Assembly: GCA_965207995.1 (NCBI GenBank)
Contig: OZ242299.1
Coordinates: forward strand, 2,418,001 to 2,482,000
Direction: 5' to 3'
DNA from: DAOUKH01 sp965207995
GTDB lineage: Bacteria; Chloroflexota; Dehalococcoidia; SHYB01
DNA: 64,000 nucleotides
Shown here: one piece after another, positions 31,291-38,770 of the stretch
Position numbering within the stretch: position 1 is the first letter of the stretch
Layout of the letters: the number at the start of each line of letters is the position of its first letter
Translations under genes and position numbers: made by a program
Notes under the pieces: generated by a model
Told to the model about the DNA's origin: nothing
The model's database searches: none
What the model saw: only the letters and a program-made list of their open reading frames with translations

Positions 31291-32916
31291 CTATCCTTCC
31301 GTGATCTGCGCTCCGCGCTCCCGGGAGAGGAGGACGGCGACGGGGATGATGGAGACGGCGATAAGGATGAGGCCCGGCGCGGCGGCGCGGGCGAAGAACC
31401 CCTCGTCGGCCGCGGCCCACATCTCGGTGGCGAGCGTGTCGAAGCCGATAGGCGCGAGGAGCAGTGTGGCGGGGAGCTCCTTGAGGACGGTGAGAAAGAC
31501 GAGCGCCGCCGCCACGACGAGACCGGGGCGGAGCAACGGCAGCGTTACGCTCACCATCGTGCGCGACCACGACCGGCCCAGGCTCCGTGCCGCCTCTTCC
31601 AATGCCGGGCTGATCTGGAGCAGGGAGGCCCGCACGCCTCCCAGGGCGAGCGGAAGGAAGAGCACGACATAGGCAAAGAGCAGCAGCCACAGCGTCTGGT
31701 AGACCGGCGTCGCGAAGTTGGCTCCGAAGAAGACCAGGGCCAGCGCGACCACGAGGCCGGGCATGGCGAAGCCGAGATAGGAGATGCCTTCGAGCAGCCG
31801 GGACTTGCGCCCGTCGAAGCGCACCGCGAGCACGCCGATAGGAAGCGCCGCGACGACCGTGACGAGTGCCGCTAGTCCAGAGACGTACAGGCCGTTCAGG
31901 ATCGCGCCGCCCAAGAAACCGAGCTCTTCGCCCGCCGCGACGCCTTCGGCCAACCAGTACAGCAGCACCGAGGCGGGCAATCCCAGGATCACGAGGACGA
32001 CGCCCCCCACGAAGGCCAGCGCCGGCCATTTCCACGAGCCCAAGCGCACCGTCGATGGGACCCGCTCCGCGCCCCCGCCGGAACGGTGATAGGCGGCGCG
32101 GCCCCTCGCCGCCCGCTCCATGAGCAGCACCACCACGGTCGAGGCCACGAGTAGCAGGGCCAGCACCGAGGCCAGGGTCCGGTCGAACGAGGCCTCGTAT
32201 TGCACAAAGATGACACGGGTGAAGGAGTCGAAGCGGAGCAGCGCCACCGCTCCGAAGTCGCTGAGGGTGTAGAGCGCGACCAGCAGCGACCCCGCGCCGA
32301 TAGCGGGCTTGAGTTGGGGGAGGATGGCGCTGCGGAACGTCCGCCACGGACCGTGTCCCAGGCTCCGGCTCGCCTCCTCCGTGGAGGCGTCCATGCCCCA
32401 GAGGGCCGCCCGGACCGTCAGGAGCAGATAGGGGTAGGTGAACATCGTGAGCACCAGCCATGCGCCGACGAAGCCGGTGAGGTCGGGGAGCCGCGTCACG
32501 CCCAACGGAGCTTCTAGGATCTGCTGCACGAGCCCGCGCGCCCCGAACGCTGAGATGAAGGCATAGCCGCCGACGTAGGTCGGCACCACCAGAGGCAGCA
32601 CGGTGATGACCGACCACACCCTCTTGAACGGCAGGTCGGTTCGGACCGTGAGCCAGGCCAAGGGCAGGCTGAGCAGGATGCTGGCCCCAGTGACCGCCGC
32701 CGCCAGCGCCGCCGTTCGCAGCAACACCTCCAAGGTCTGGATGCGCGCCAGCAGGTCCCACGCGTCGGACCCGGACCCGGCAGTCCGGTAGATGAGATAG
32801 ACGAGGGGCAGCAGCACCGCAGCGCCGATGAGCGCTCCGGCCCACCAGAGTCCAGGCGGAGCGCCTGCCCGCACACGCGGCGCGGTATGGAAGAGAGCGG
32901 TGGAGATTCTGGCCAC
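31291..32916 (-). CDS. Fe3+-type ABC transporter permease, fused two-domain
   Basis: A 541-residue permease with about twelve hydrophobic segments in two homologous halves, as in FbpB or ThiP. Each half has an EAA loop: STEEASRSLGHGPWRTFRSAILP near residue 180 and ALEEAARSLGRSWSRTMVSVTLP near 450. Together with the ATPase it forms an importer, probably for ferric iron. No periplasmic-binding protein gene lies in this operon or nearby. A promoter lies upstream at 32971-33004. Confidence 0.88.
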   Translation of the reverse strand: MARISTALFHTAPRVRAGAPPGLWWAGALIGAAVLLPLVYLIYRTAGSGSDAWDLLARIQTLEVLLRTAALAAAVTGASILLSLPLAWLTVRTDLPFKRVWSVITVLPLVVPTYVGGYAFISAFGARGLVQQILEAPLGVTRLPDLTGFVGAWLVLTMFTYPYLLLTVRAALWGMDASTEEASRSLGHGPWRTFRSAILPQLKPAIGAGSLLVALYTLSDFGAVALLRFDSFTRVIFVQYEASFDRTLASVLALLLVASTVVVLLMERAARGRAAYHRSGGGAERVPSTVRLGSWKWPALAFVGGVVLVILGLPASVLLYWLAEGVAAGEELGFLGGAILNGLYVSGLAALVTVVAALPIGVLAVRFDGRKSRLLEGISYLGFAMPGLVVALALVFFGANFATPVYQTLWLLLFAYVVLFLPLALGGVRASLLQISPALEEAARSLGRSWSRTMVSVTLPLLRPGLVVAAALVFLTVLKELPATLLLAPIGFDTLATEMWAAADEGFFARAAAPGLILIAVSIIPVAVLLSRERGAQITEG

Positions 32917-32970
32917 GACGGGCTCGTATCCTGGCGCGGACTGGAGGGCCGCGCATCCCGGAAGTGCTTC

Positions 32971-33004
32971 AGTATAGCCTAGGGATAGCTTAATACTTCG
33001 TCAA
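32971..33004 (-). promoter_or_regulatory. Promoter of the ABC transporter operon
   Basis: Minus strand: TTGACG (33004-32999), 17 bases, TAGGCT (32981-32976), followed at once by TATACT (32976-32971). AT-rich compared with its surroundings. Confidence 0.5.
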
Positions 33005-33071
33005 TACAAAGTTCAGGCCGGCGTGTTGCCGCTCGCTCGCGCTGCGGTGTATGCTATTTTGTGAGATGGGG

Positions 33072-33100
33072 TTGACATGCTTGACGCCGTTCGCTATCTT
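33072..33100 (+). promoter_or_regulatory. Promoter upstream of a small open frame
   Basis: TTGACA (33072-33077), 17 bases, TATCTT (33095-33100) on the plus strand, in a 900-base intergenic stretch. Confidence 0.45.
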
Positions 33101-33181
33101 CCCCCGGGAATTCTGAGCATCGACGCACCGGCGTGCAGTCCGCTCGATATGCGGCACACGCTGTGCCCGTAGGAGACCAGA

Positions 33182-33292
33182 ATGCGGAAGCTCGTGAGTT
33201 TGGTGGTGACAGGTTCGAGACGGTACCTCGACCACTGGCTGGGCATTCAGAGTCTCCAAGGGGCATCGCCCGACCTCTCCCGCAGGCCCTAG
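33182..33292 (+). CDS. Possible small protein (36 residues)
   Basis: An ATG with TAGGAGA eight bases upstream opens a 36-codon frame ending in TAG. The product is basic with a short hydrophobic start (MRKLVSLVVTG). It lies 80 bases downstream of a TTGACA/TATCTT promoter. No homology recognised. Could also be the end of a decayed gene. Not conclusive. Confidence 0.3.
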   Translation: MRKLVSLVVTGSRRYLDHWLGIQSLQGASPDLSRRP

Positions 33293-33400
33293 TCTAGGGT
33301 CGCTGTCTCTTCGGGCTCTCCTTCGTCTTCCCCCGCATTGCCGTGCGGCCGGCGCGGGCGTGCACGGATAGAGTCGCGTCTCCCGGCTCCCCGCCTTCAC

Positions 33401-33760
33401 TCCTGCCTCTCCCAGCGGAGACCCTCCTGGTGCCCGGGGTGAGTGGGGCGAGGGTCGCGGGTTCGCCCGACCCTCGGTGGCGATCAGGGAGCCCCTCATC
33501 TCAATCTTCTCCCGGGGGGAGAAGAGGTAAGACCTCCCAGCCCCACCCCGGCCCTCTCTCAAATCTCCCCCAGAGGGGGAGAGGGAAGACCACCGCTCCA
33601 CCCCCGGCCCGCCCTCAGTCCCTCCCAGAGGGAGGGAGGTTTAAGGCGGCCGCCGACGGAGGCCTTTGCGTAACCTTGGCCAAGCCCCACGAGGCGGCTC
33701 GGGGGACGGGCGATTCGTGAATCGCCCCTACGGGGACGGTTCCCTGCTGCCGTCGCGGGT
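33401..33760 (+). repeat. Hairpin-repeat cluster (copy E)
   Basis: Most of the 902-base gap 32917-33818 right of 33400 is repeat family: CTTCTCCCGGGGGGAGAAG (about 33509-33527), CCCTCTCTCAAATCTCCCCCAGAGGGGGAGAGG (about 33552-33584), CTCCCAGAGGGAGGGAGG with TTAAGGCGG (33624-33650), and GGGCGATTCGTGAATCGCCCCTAC (33708-33731), then CGACGGCAGCAG in inverted form shared with copy A. No gene is seen here. Confidence 0.7.
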
Positions 33761-33818
33761 TGCGCAACGGGGTTCCTCAGGGAGAGCCGTAGAGAGTGGG
33801 CCGGAACGGGGGAGGGCG

Positions 33819-34565
33819 TTAGGCCGCCGAGGCCGCTACGCCCGCGGGGTCGACCATGATCTTCGGTGCGACCTGCAGCCCGATGACGACTTCGTGGTCG
33901 TTCACGAGCATGGACATCGTGCCCTTGTAGGGAGCGATGTCGATGACCTCGACGGTCTGCCCGCGCATGACATCGTTCGCCACGAGGTATTCGACGAGCC
34001 GGGGATCGTACTCCGGGATGCGCTCGACGACGGCCTTGCCGCCCATCTTGATGCGGTCGAGAGGGACGGAGGTCTTCGGGGGCTCGTAGCCGTTGCCGGG
34101 AATGGGATGCCCGAAGGGGCAAGTCAGGGGATGGTCCAAGCGTTGCTGGAGCTTTTCCTCGACGGCGGGAGAGATGGCGTGCTCCAGGCGGTGGGCCTCA
34201 CCGTGCACCTTGTGAAGCTCGAGGCCGAGCACGTCCACGAGCAATCGCTCGGCGAGCTGGTGGCGCCGCATCAGCGCCTCGGCGTGGCGGTGGCCTAAGT
34301 CGGTGAAGACTATCTCCTTTGAAGGCTTGACGTCGACGAGACCGTCGCGCTTCATCCGGCGGATCATGCCCGCCACCGATGCCAGCGACGTGCCAAGGTG
34401 CTCGGTTACCGGAGAGAGCGCGAGATGCTCGGCTACGCGAGTGAGCGTCGACGGCGCCTGCTCTTCCTCCTGGAGCTGGTAGAGGGTCAGCAGGTAGTTC
34501 TCGGCAAGCGGGGAGAGGTCGTCCGTCTTGCCGCCCTTGCGCGTCGCGGGCTTCGCCGCCGCCAT
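33819..34565 (-). CDS. DtxR/MntR-family metal-dependent repressor
   Basis: A 248-residue regulator. The N-terminal winged helix (SPLAENYLLTLYQLQEEE ... TSLASVAGMIRRMKRDGLV), the dimerisation and metal-binding domain (RHQLAERLLVDVLGLELHKVHGEAHRLEH) and a C-terminal SH3/FeoA-like domain (about 165-235) are all present. Such proteins use Fe2+ or Mn2+ as corepressor; the ligands cannot settle which. It starts 13 bases after the rplT stop, so it is the last gene of the infC-rpmI-rplT operon. The Fe3+-type transporter 1 kb away is a plausible target. Confidence 0.88.
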   Translation of the reverse strand: MAAAKPATRKGGKTDDLSPLAENYLLTLYQLQEEEQAPSTLTRVAEHLALSPVTEHLGTSLASVAGMIRRMKRDGLVDVKPSKEIVFTDLGHRHAEALMRRHQLAERLLVDVLGLELHKVHGEAHRLEHAISPAVEEKLQQRLDHPLTCPFGHPIPGNGYEPPKTSVPLDRIKMGGKAVVERIPEYDPRLVEYLVANDVMRGQTVEVIDIAPYKGTMSMLVNDHEVVIGLQVAPKIMVDPAGVAASAA

Positions 34566-34578
34566 ACCCGGCTCCCGT

Positions 34579-34941
34579 CTACTTCGTGGCCGATGCGCTC
34601 TTTGCCGTCTCGGCGATCGCGGCGAAGGCGGCGGGGTCGCGCACCGCCAGGTCGGCCAGCATCTTGCGGTTGGCCTCGACGCCGGCCCGCTTGAGACCGG
34701 CCATCATCGCGCCGTAGGTGATGCCGTTGAGCCTGGCCGCGGCGTTGATGCGCGTGATCCAAAGCCGCCGCATGAAACGCTTCCGCTCGCGGCGGTGCCG
34801 GTAGGCGTAGCTCAGGGACTTGAGCATCGCCTCGTTGGCGCGGCGGAACAGCTTGCTCTTCGTGCCCCGCTGCCCCTTGGTGAGCTTGAGCACCTTCTTG
34901 TGGCGCGCGTGGGTGGTGGTCCCGCCTTTGACTCTCGGCAC
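34579..34941 (-). CDS. rplT: Ribosomal protein L20
   Basis: 120 residues, normal length. MPRVKGGTTTHARHKKVLKL, the long basic helix GQRGTKSKLFRRANEAMLKSLSYAYRHRRERKRFMR and LWITRINAAARLNGITYG are diagnostic. L20 is needed to assemble 23S rRNA and in many bacteria represses its own operon. It follows rpmI by 52 bases. Confidence 0.98.
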   Translation of the reverse strand: MPRVKGGTTTHARHKKVLKLTKGQRGTKSKLFRRANEAMLKSLSYAYRHRRERKRFMRRLWITRINAAARLNGITYGAMMAGLKRAGVEANRKMLADLAVRDPAAFAAIAETAKSASATK

Positions 34942-34993
34942 GTTGGTTCTCCGTTAGGCCGCCGTTGTGCGGCGGTGGAATCTCAAAGAATAG

Positions 34994-35191
34994 CTAGTTG
35001 CCCGGAAGCAGCTTCCGCAGGCGCTTGTCGTCGGCCTGGTGCACTTCCATCTTGTTGTCGTAGAGGCGCTTGGTGGCCGTCGGCTTCTTGCGGCGGAGGT
35101 GGCTCTTGCCGCCCTTCACCCTGAGCAGTTTCCCCTTACCGGAAACATGCAGCCGCTTCTTGGCGCCCTTGTGGGTCTTAAGCTTCGGCAC
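34994..35191 (-). CDS. rpmI: Ribosomal protein L35
   Basis: 65 residues from the GTG at 35191. MPKLKTHKGAKKRLHVSGKGKLLRV and GGKSHLRRKKPTATKR are diagnostic. The start lies within the last 14 bases of infC in another frame, so translation is probably coupled to IF-3. Confidence 0.97.
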   Translation of the reverse strand: MPKLKTHKGAKKRLHVSGKGKLLRVKGGKSHLRRKKPTATKRLYDNKMEVHQADDKRLRKLLPGN

Positions 35192-35810
35192 GGACGGCTT
35201 CCTCTTCCTTCTTCTCCGCGGCCTTCGCCGCAGGTTTCTTCGCTCCCGCGTCCGCGGTGGCGGGCGCGTCCTCGGTCTTCTTCGCCGGCGCCGCACCCTT
35301 CTTGGAAATCGGCGCCAGGATCATCGTCATCATGCGCCCTTCCATCGAGGGCGCCTTTTCGAGCTTCGCCTGTTCCTCCAACGACTCCGCGACGCGCCGC
35401 ATGAGCCCGATGGCCAGTTCCGGGTGCGTGATCTCGCGCCCGCGGAACAGCACGGACACCTTCACCTTGTGCCCTTCGTCGAGGAACTTCCGTACCATCC
35501 TCGACTTGAAGGCGATGTCGTGCTCGTCGATCCGGGGCCGCATCCGCACTTCGCGAATGCCGACGTTCTTCGTGCTCTTCCGGGAGTCCCGCTCCTTCTT
35601 CGACTGCTCGTAGCGGAACTTGCCGTAATCAAGCAGCCGAACGACGGGAGGGTCGGCCTGCGACGCGACTTCGACGAGGTCGAGATCGGCCTCTTCGGCC
35701 ATTCTCAGCGCTTCATTGAGCGGGATGACGCCAACCTGCTCGCCCTCACCGCCTATCAGACGCACCTCGCGGGCGCGAATCTGTCGATTGACCCTATAGT
35801 CGCGAGCTAT
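35178..35810 (-). CDS. infC: Translation initiation factor IF-3, predicted ATA start
   Basis: Prevents premature subunit joining and proofreads start codons. The conserved N-terminus DYRVNRQIRAREVRLIGGEGEQVGVI is encoded upstream of the first NTG codon (the GTG at 35765). Between it and the upstream in-frame TAG there is no ATG, GTG or TTG; ATA at 35810-35808 has GGAGGG ten bases upstream (35826-35821). IF-3 genes in other bacteria use AUU for autocontrol, so ATA is the best call, giving 210 residues. About 40 residues of Ala/Lys/Glu-rich tail follow the C-domain. Promoter at 35878-35907. Confidence 0.88.
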   Translation of the reverse strand: MARDYRVNRQIRAREVRLIGGEGEQVGVIPLNEALRMAEEADLDLVEVASQADPPVVRLLDYGKFRYEQSKKERDSRKSTKNVGIREVRMRPRIDEHDIAFKSRMVRKFLDEGHKVKVSVLFRGREITHPELAIGLMRRVAESLEEQAKLEKAPSMEGRMMTMILAPISKKGAAPAKKTEDAPATADAGAKKPAAKAAEKKEEEAVRAEA

Positions 35811-35859
35811 GGCGCTCTTTCCCTCCGTCCCCTAAAACCAGTAAGCCCGCCGCGGCGGC

Positions 35860-35907
35860 GCCGTGCGGACACGGCTGAATATAGCATAACGCTTGAATCG
35901 CAGTCAA
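35860..35907 (-). promoter_or_regulatory. infC operon promoter and leader hairpin
   Basis: Minus strand: TTGACT (35907-35902), 18 bases, TATATT (35883-35878) preceded by TGC. The leader then forms GCCGTG-TCCG-CACGGC (35875-35860), a perfect 6-bp stem. This internal promoter separates infC-rpmI-rplT-dtxR from thrS. Confidence 0.55.
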
Positions 35908-35949
35908 AGAAAACATGAATCGCCGTCAAGGGCAGCCGCTTCCGGTCCC

Positions 35950-37692
35950 TCAGGAGCGGGCGGCGGCCCGTTCGCCGATTTCACGCACGATCTCATCCAG
36001 CGCCACGGCACCGCGGTTCTCCCCAGACCGGTCGCGCACCGCCGCCGCGCCGGCCTCTTGCTCGCGGTCGCCGACGACGAGCATGTACGGCACCTTCCGC
36101 AGCTGCGCCTCGCGTATCTTGAGGTTCATGCGCTCGGTGCGGGCGTCGACGTCCACGCGCAGCCCCGCGCCGCGCAGCCGCGCCTCGATATCGCGGGAGT
36201 AGTCGAGGTGCCGGTCGGCGATAGGGATGACCACCGCCTGCACCGGGGAGAGCCAGACCGGCAGCGCGCCGCCGGTGTGTTCGAGCAGAATGGCGATGAA
36301 CCGCTCCAACGACCCAAGTAGGGCGCGGTGAATGAGGACCGGGCGCTCTCGCCGGTCGTCCTCGGTCACGTATTCCAGTTCGAATCGCTCCGGCAGCGAG
36401 TAGTCGAGCTGCACCGTGCTGAGTTGCCATTGGCGCTTTAACGCGTCCTGCATGAAGAAGTCGATCTTCGGGCCGTAGAAGGCGCCCTCGCCGGAGACCG
36501 CTTCGTAGTCGAGCCCCTTGGACTCGATGGCCGCCCTCAATGCGGCCTCGGCGCGGTCCCACATCTCGTCGGTACCGACGCGCTTCTCGGGGCGGAGCGA
36601 CAGCATGACGTGCACATCGTCGAAGCCGAGGATGGTGAAGGTCTCGTGGACCATGTCGATGAAGGCCGTGACCTCGTCCTGAACCTGATCGGGGCGGCAG
36701 AAGATGTGGGCGTCGTCCTGGGCGAAGGTGCGGACCCGGGTCAGGCCGTGGGTGACGCCAGACCGCTCGTAGCGGTGGAGCCGCCCGAAGTCGGCGAGGC
36801 GGACCGGCAGGTCGCGGTAGGAGTGCAGCGTCGAGCCGTAGATCAGCGCGTGGCTGGGGCAGTTCATCGGCTTCACGCCGAACTCGCGGTCGTCGATCTC
36901 GACGAAGAACATGTTCTCCTGGTAGTTCTCGTAGTGCCCTGAGCGCCGCCAGAGCCCTGACTCGAAGATCTGCGGCGTCATGACCTCCTGGTAGCCGTAG
37001 CGCTGGTACAGCCCCCGGATGTAGTCGATGAGCAGGTTGTAGAGCACGGTCCCCTTCGGCAGGAAGAACGGGCTTGCGGGCGCGGCGGGGTCGAACATGA
37101 AGAGCTCGAGCTCGCGGCCCAGCTTCCGGTGGTCGCGCTTGGCGGCCTCCTCCAGCATCTGGAGGTGCTGGTGCAGGGCGTCCTCCGACTCGAAGGCCGT
37201 GCCGTAGATGCGCTGGAGCATGGGGTTGCGCTCGTCGCCGCGCCAGTAGGCGCCGGCCACGTTGAGGAGCTTCACGGCCTTGATCGCACCGGCGCGCTCG
37301 ACGTGCGGCCCCTCGCACAGGTCGGTAAAGCCGCCGTGGGAGTAGGTGGTGATCGCCTCGCCTTCGGGGATCTCGTCGATGTTCTCCAGCTTGTACTGGT
37401 TCTCGGCGAAGCGCCGGCGGGCGTCCTCTCGCGAGATCTCTTCGCGGACGAAGGGGTTGTTGGCGCCGATGATCTTCCGCATCCGCCGCTCGACCTCTTT
37501 GAGGTCCTCGGGCGTGATGTGGTGGTCGAGGTCGATGTCGTAGTAGAAGCCGTCGTCCGTGGGGGGTCCGATGGTCAGCTTCGCCTGGGGCCAGATCGAG
37601 GTGATGGCGTCGGCCATCACGTGCGCGGCGGAGTGGCGGATGCAGTAGCGCTGTTGGGCGAGCGCGGCCTGATCGGCAGCGTCGGTGCTCAC
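35950..37692 (-). CDS. thrS: Threonyl-tRNA synthetase lacking the TGS domain
   Basis: Charges and proofreads tRNA-Thr. 580 residues from the GTG at 37692 (GGAGGG upstream, TATACT at 37719-37714). The N-terminal editing domain starts almost at once (HSAAHVMADA, later DLCEGPHVER), so the ubiquitin-like TGS domain of E. coli ThrRS (about 60 residues) is missing. The catalytic core has the zinc Cys in MNCPSHALIYGS, motif 2 GRLHRYERSGVTHGLTRVRTF and motif 3 ending in PVLIHRALLGSLERF; the anticodon domain closes it. The order thrS-infC-rpmI-rplT is the classic one. Confidence 0.96.
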   Translation of the reverse strand: MSTDAADQAALAQQRYCIRHSAAHVMADAITSIWPQAKLTIGPPTDDGFYYDIDLDHHITPEDLKEVERRMRKIIGANNPFVREEISREDARRRFAENQYKLENIDEIPEGEAITTYSHGGFTDLCEGPHVERAGAIKAVKLLNVAGAYWRGDERNPMLQRIYGTAFESEDALHQHLQMLEEAAKRDHRKLGRELELFMFDPAAPASPFFLPKGTVLYNLLIDYIRGLYQRYGYQEVMTPQIFESGLWRRSGHYENYQENMFFVEIDDREFGVKPMNCPSHALIYGSTLHSYRDLPVRLADFGRLHRYERSGVTHGLTRVRTFAQDDAHIFCRPDQVQDEVTAFIDMVHETFTILGFDDVHVMLSLRPEKRVGTDEMWDRAEAALRAAIESKGLDYEAVSGEGAFYGPKIDFFMQDALKRQWQLSTVQLDYSLPERFELEYVTEDDRRERPVLIHRALLGSLERFIAILLEHTGGALPVWLSPVQAVVIPIADRHLDYSRDIEARLRGAGLRVDVDARTERMNLKIREAQLRKVPYMLVVGDREQEAGAAAVRDRSGENRGAVALDEIVREIGERAAARS

Positions 37693-37713
37693 GGTGGGAC
37701 CCTCCGGCCTTCT

Positions 37714-37719
37714 AGTATA
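37714..37719 (-). promoter_or_regulatory. -10 element of thrS
   Basis: TATACT on the minus strand, 21 bases before the GTG start; -35 not clear. Confidence 0.4.
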
Positions 37720-37751
37720 CGCCGCTTCAGGTACCGGGGCCCTTCCTCGAA

Positions 37752-38624
37752 CTACATCCGGCTGATGATCTCTTCGTTCATGCGCTCCATCCACTGGCCG
37801 ACGTAGTCGACGGACATGCGGCCCTCTTTGGGGAACTCGGGGCGGAGGAAGAGGCGGTCGACGCCGGCCTCCTCATAGCGTTTCGCGTTGTCGAGGGTGT
37901 TCTCGCCGAGGGCGTTGCGCATCGAGACCTCGAACGGCCCGTCGCGGCCCGCTTCGCCGCGCCAGGCTTGCATCTCGTCGATGAGCGGCTTCGCGGTGTC
38001 GGGAGTGTCGCCGCCGGCGCTGAGCCAGCCGTCGCCGAGCAACGCGGCGCGGCGTCGGGCGGCCCGGGTCTCGCCGCCGATCTGGATCGGCGGGCAGGGC
38101 TTCTGCGACGGCTTGGGGTTGAACTTGATCGGGCCGAAGTCGTAGAACTCGCCGTGGTGCTCGATGGTGTCCTCGGTCCAGAGCCGGCGGATGACCTGGA
38201 TGGCCTCGTCGGCGCGGCGGCCGCGGGTGTGGAAATCCTCGCCCACGGCCTCGAACTCCTCCTTGAGCCAGCCGACTCCCGCGCCGAGGATCACCCTGCC
38301 CTGGGAAATGCGGTCGAGCGTGGCCACGGCCTTGGCGGTCACGAAGACGTTGCGGAGCGGCAGGATGTAGACCTGCGTCCCCAGGCGGATCGTTGAGGTC
38401 ACCGCCGCAACGCTCGCCAACGACACCCACGGATCGAAGTATGGGGTGTCGGCGTCTACGCCCGGATAGCCGGTCTTGGAGTAGGGATAGAGGGGCGTGA
38501 TGTCGATGGGGAAGACGAGGTGCTCGGGCATGAAGAAGCTGTCGAAGCCCGCAGCCTCCGCCTTCTGCGCCACGATCCCATACGACCGCAGACTGACACC
38601 CAGGGTGAAGTAGCCGAATTGCAT
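37752..38624 (-). CDS. Luciferase-like (F420- or FMN-dependent) oxidoreductase
   Basis: TIM-barrel flavin monooxygenase-type protein of 290 residues. MQFGYFTLGVSLRSYGIVAQKAEAAGFDSFFMPEHLVFP, RLGTQVYILPLRNVFVTAKAVATLDRISQGRVILGAGVGWLKEEFEAVG and CPPIQIGG are characteristic of the LLM class; the pattern resembles actinobacterial F420-dependent members. The substrate cannot be deduced. Flanked by thrS downstream and a divergent acyl-CoA dehydrogenase. Confidence 0.87.
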   Translation of the reverse strand: MQFGYFTLGVSLRSYGIVAQKAEAAGFDSFFMPEHLVFPIDITPLYPYSKTGYPGVDADTPYFDPWVSLASVAAVTSTIRLGTQVYILPLRNVFVTAKAVATLDRISQGRVILGAGVGWLKEEFEAVGEDFHTRGRRADEAIQVIRRLWTEDTIEHHGEFYDFGPIKFNPKPSQKPCPPIQIGGETRAARRRAALLGDGWLSAGGDTPDTAKPLIDEMQAWRGEAGRDGPFEVSMRNALGENTLDNAKRYEEAGVDRLFLRPEFPKEGRMSVDYVGQWMERMNEEIISRM

Positions 38625-38709
38625 CCAGGGGCTCCTCGCTCGGCGCGCTCCCGGCGGCGAGCGGGCACATTATGCCCCATCGCCGCCCCGGCGATTCCAG
38701 GCCTCTGTT

Positions 38710-38764
38710 TGGTATCATCGGGCCGACGCCGGCCAGGGCCGCCAGGCCCTGCCACAACAGGAGG
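38710..38764 (+). promoter_or_regulatory. Extended -10 and Shine-Dalgarno of the 38771 gene
   Basis: TGGTATCAT (38710-38718) and AGGAGG (38759-38764), six bases before the GTG. Confidence 0.5.
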
Positions 38765-38770
38765 CGGCGC

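Noticed and set aside
33200..33240. tRNA-like GGTTCGAGAC sequence
   Set aside because: No matching acceptor, D or anticodon arms around it.
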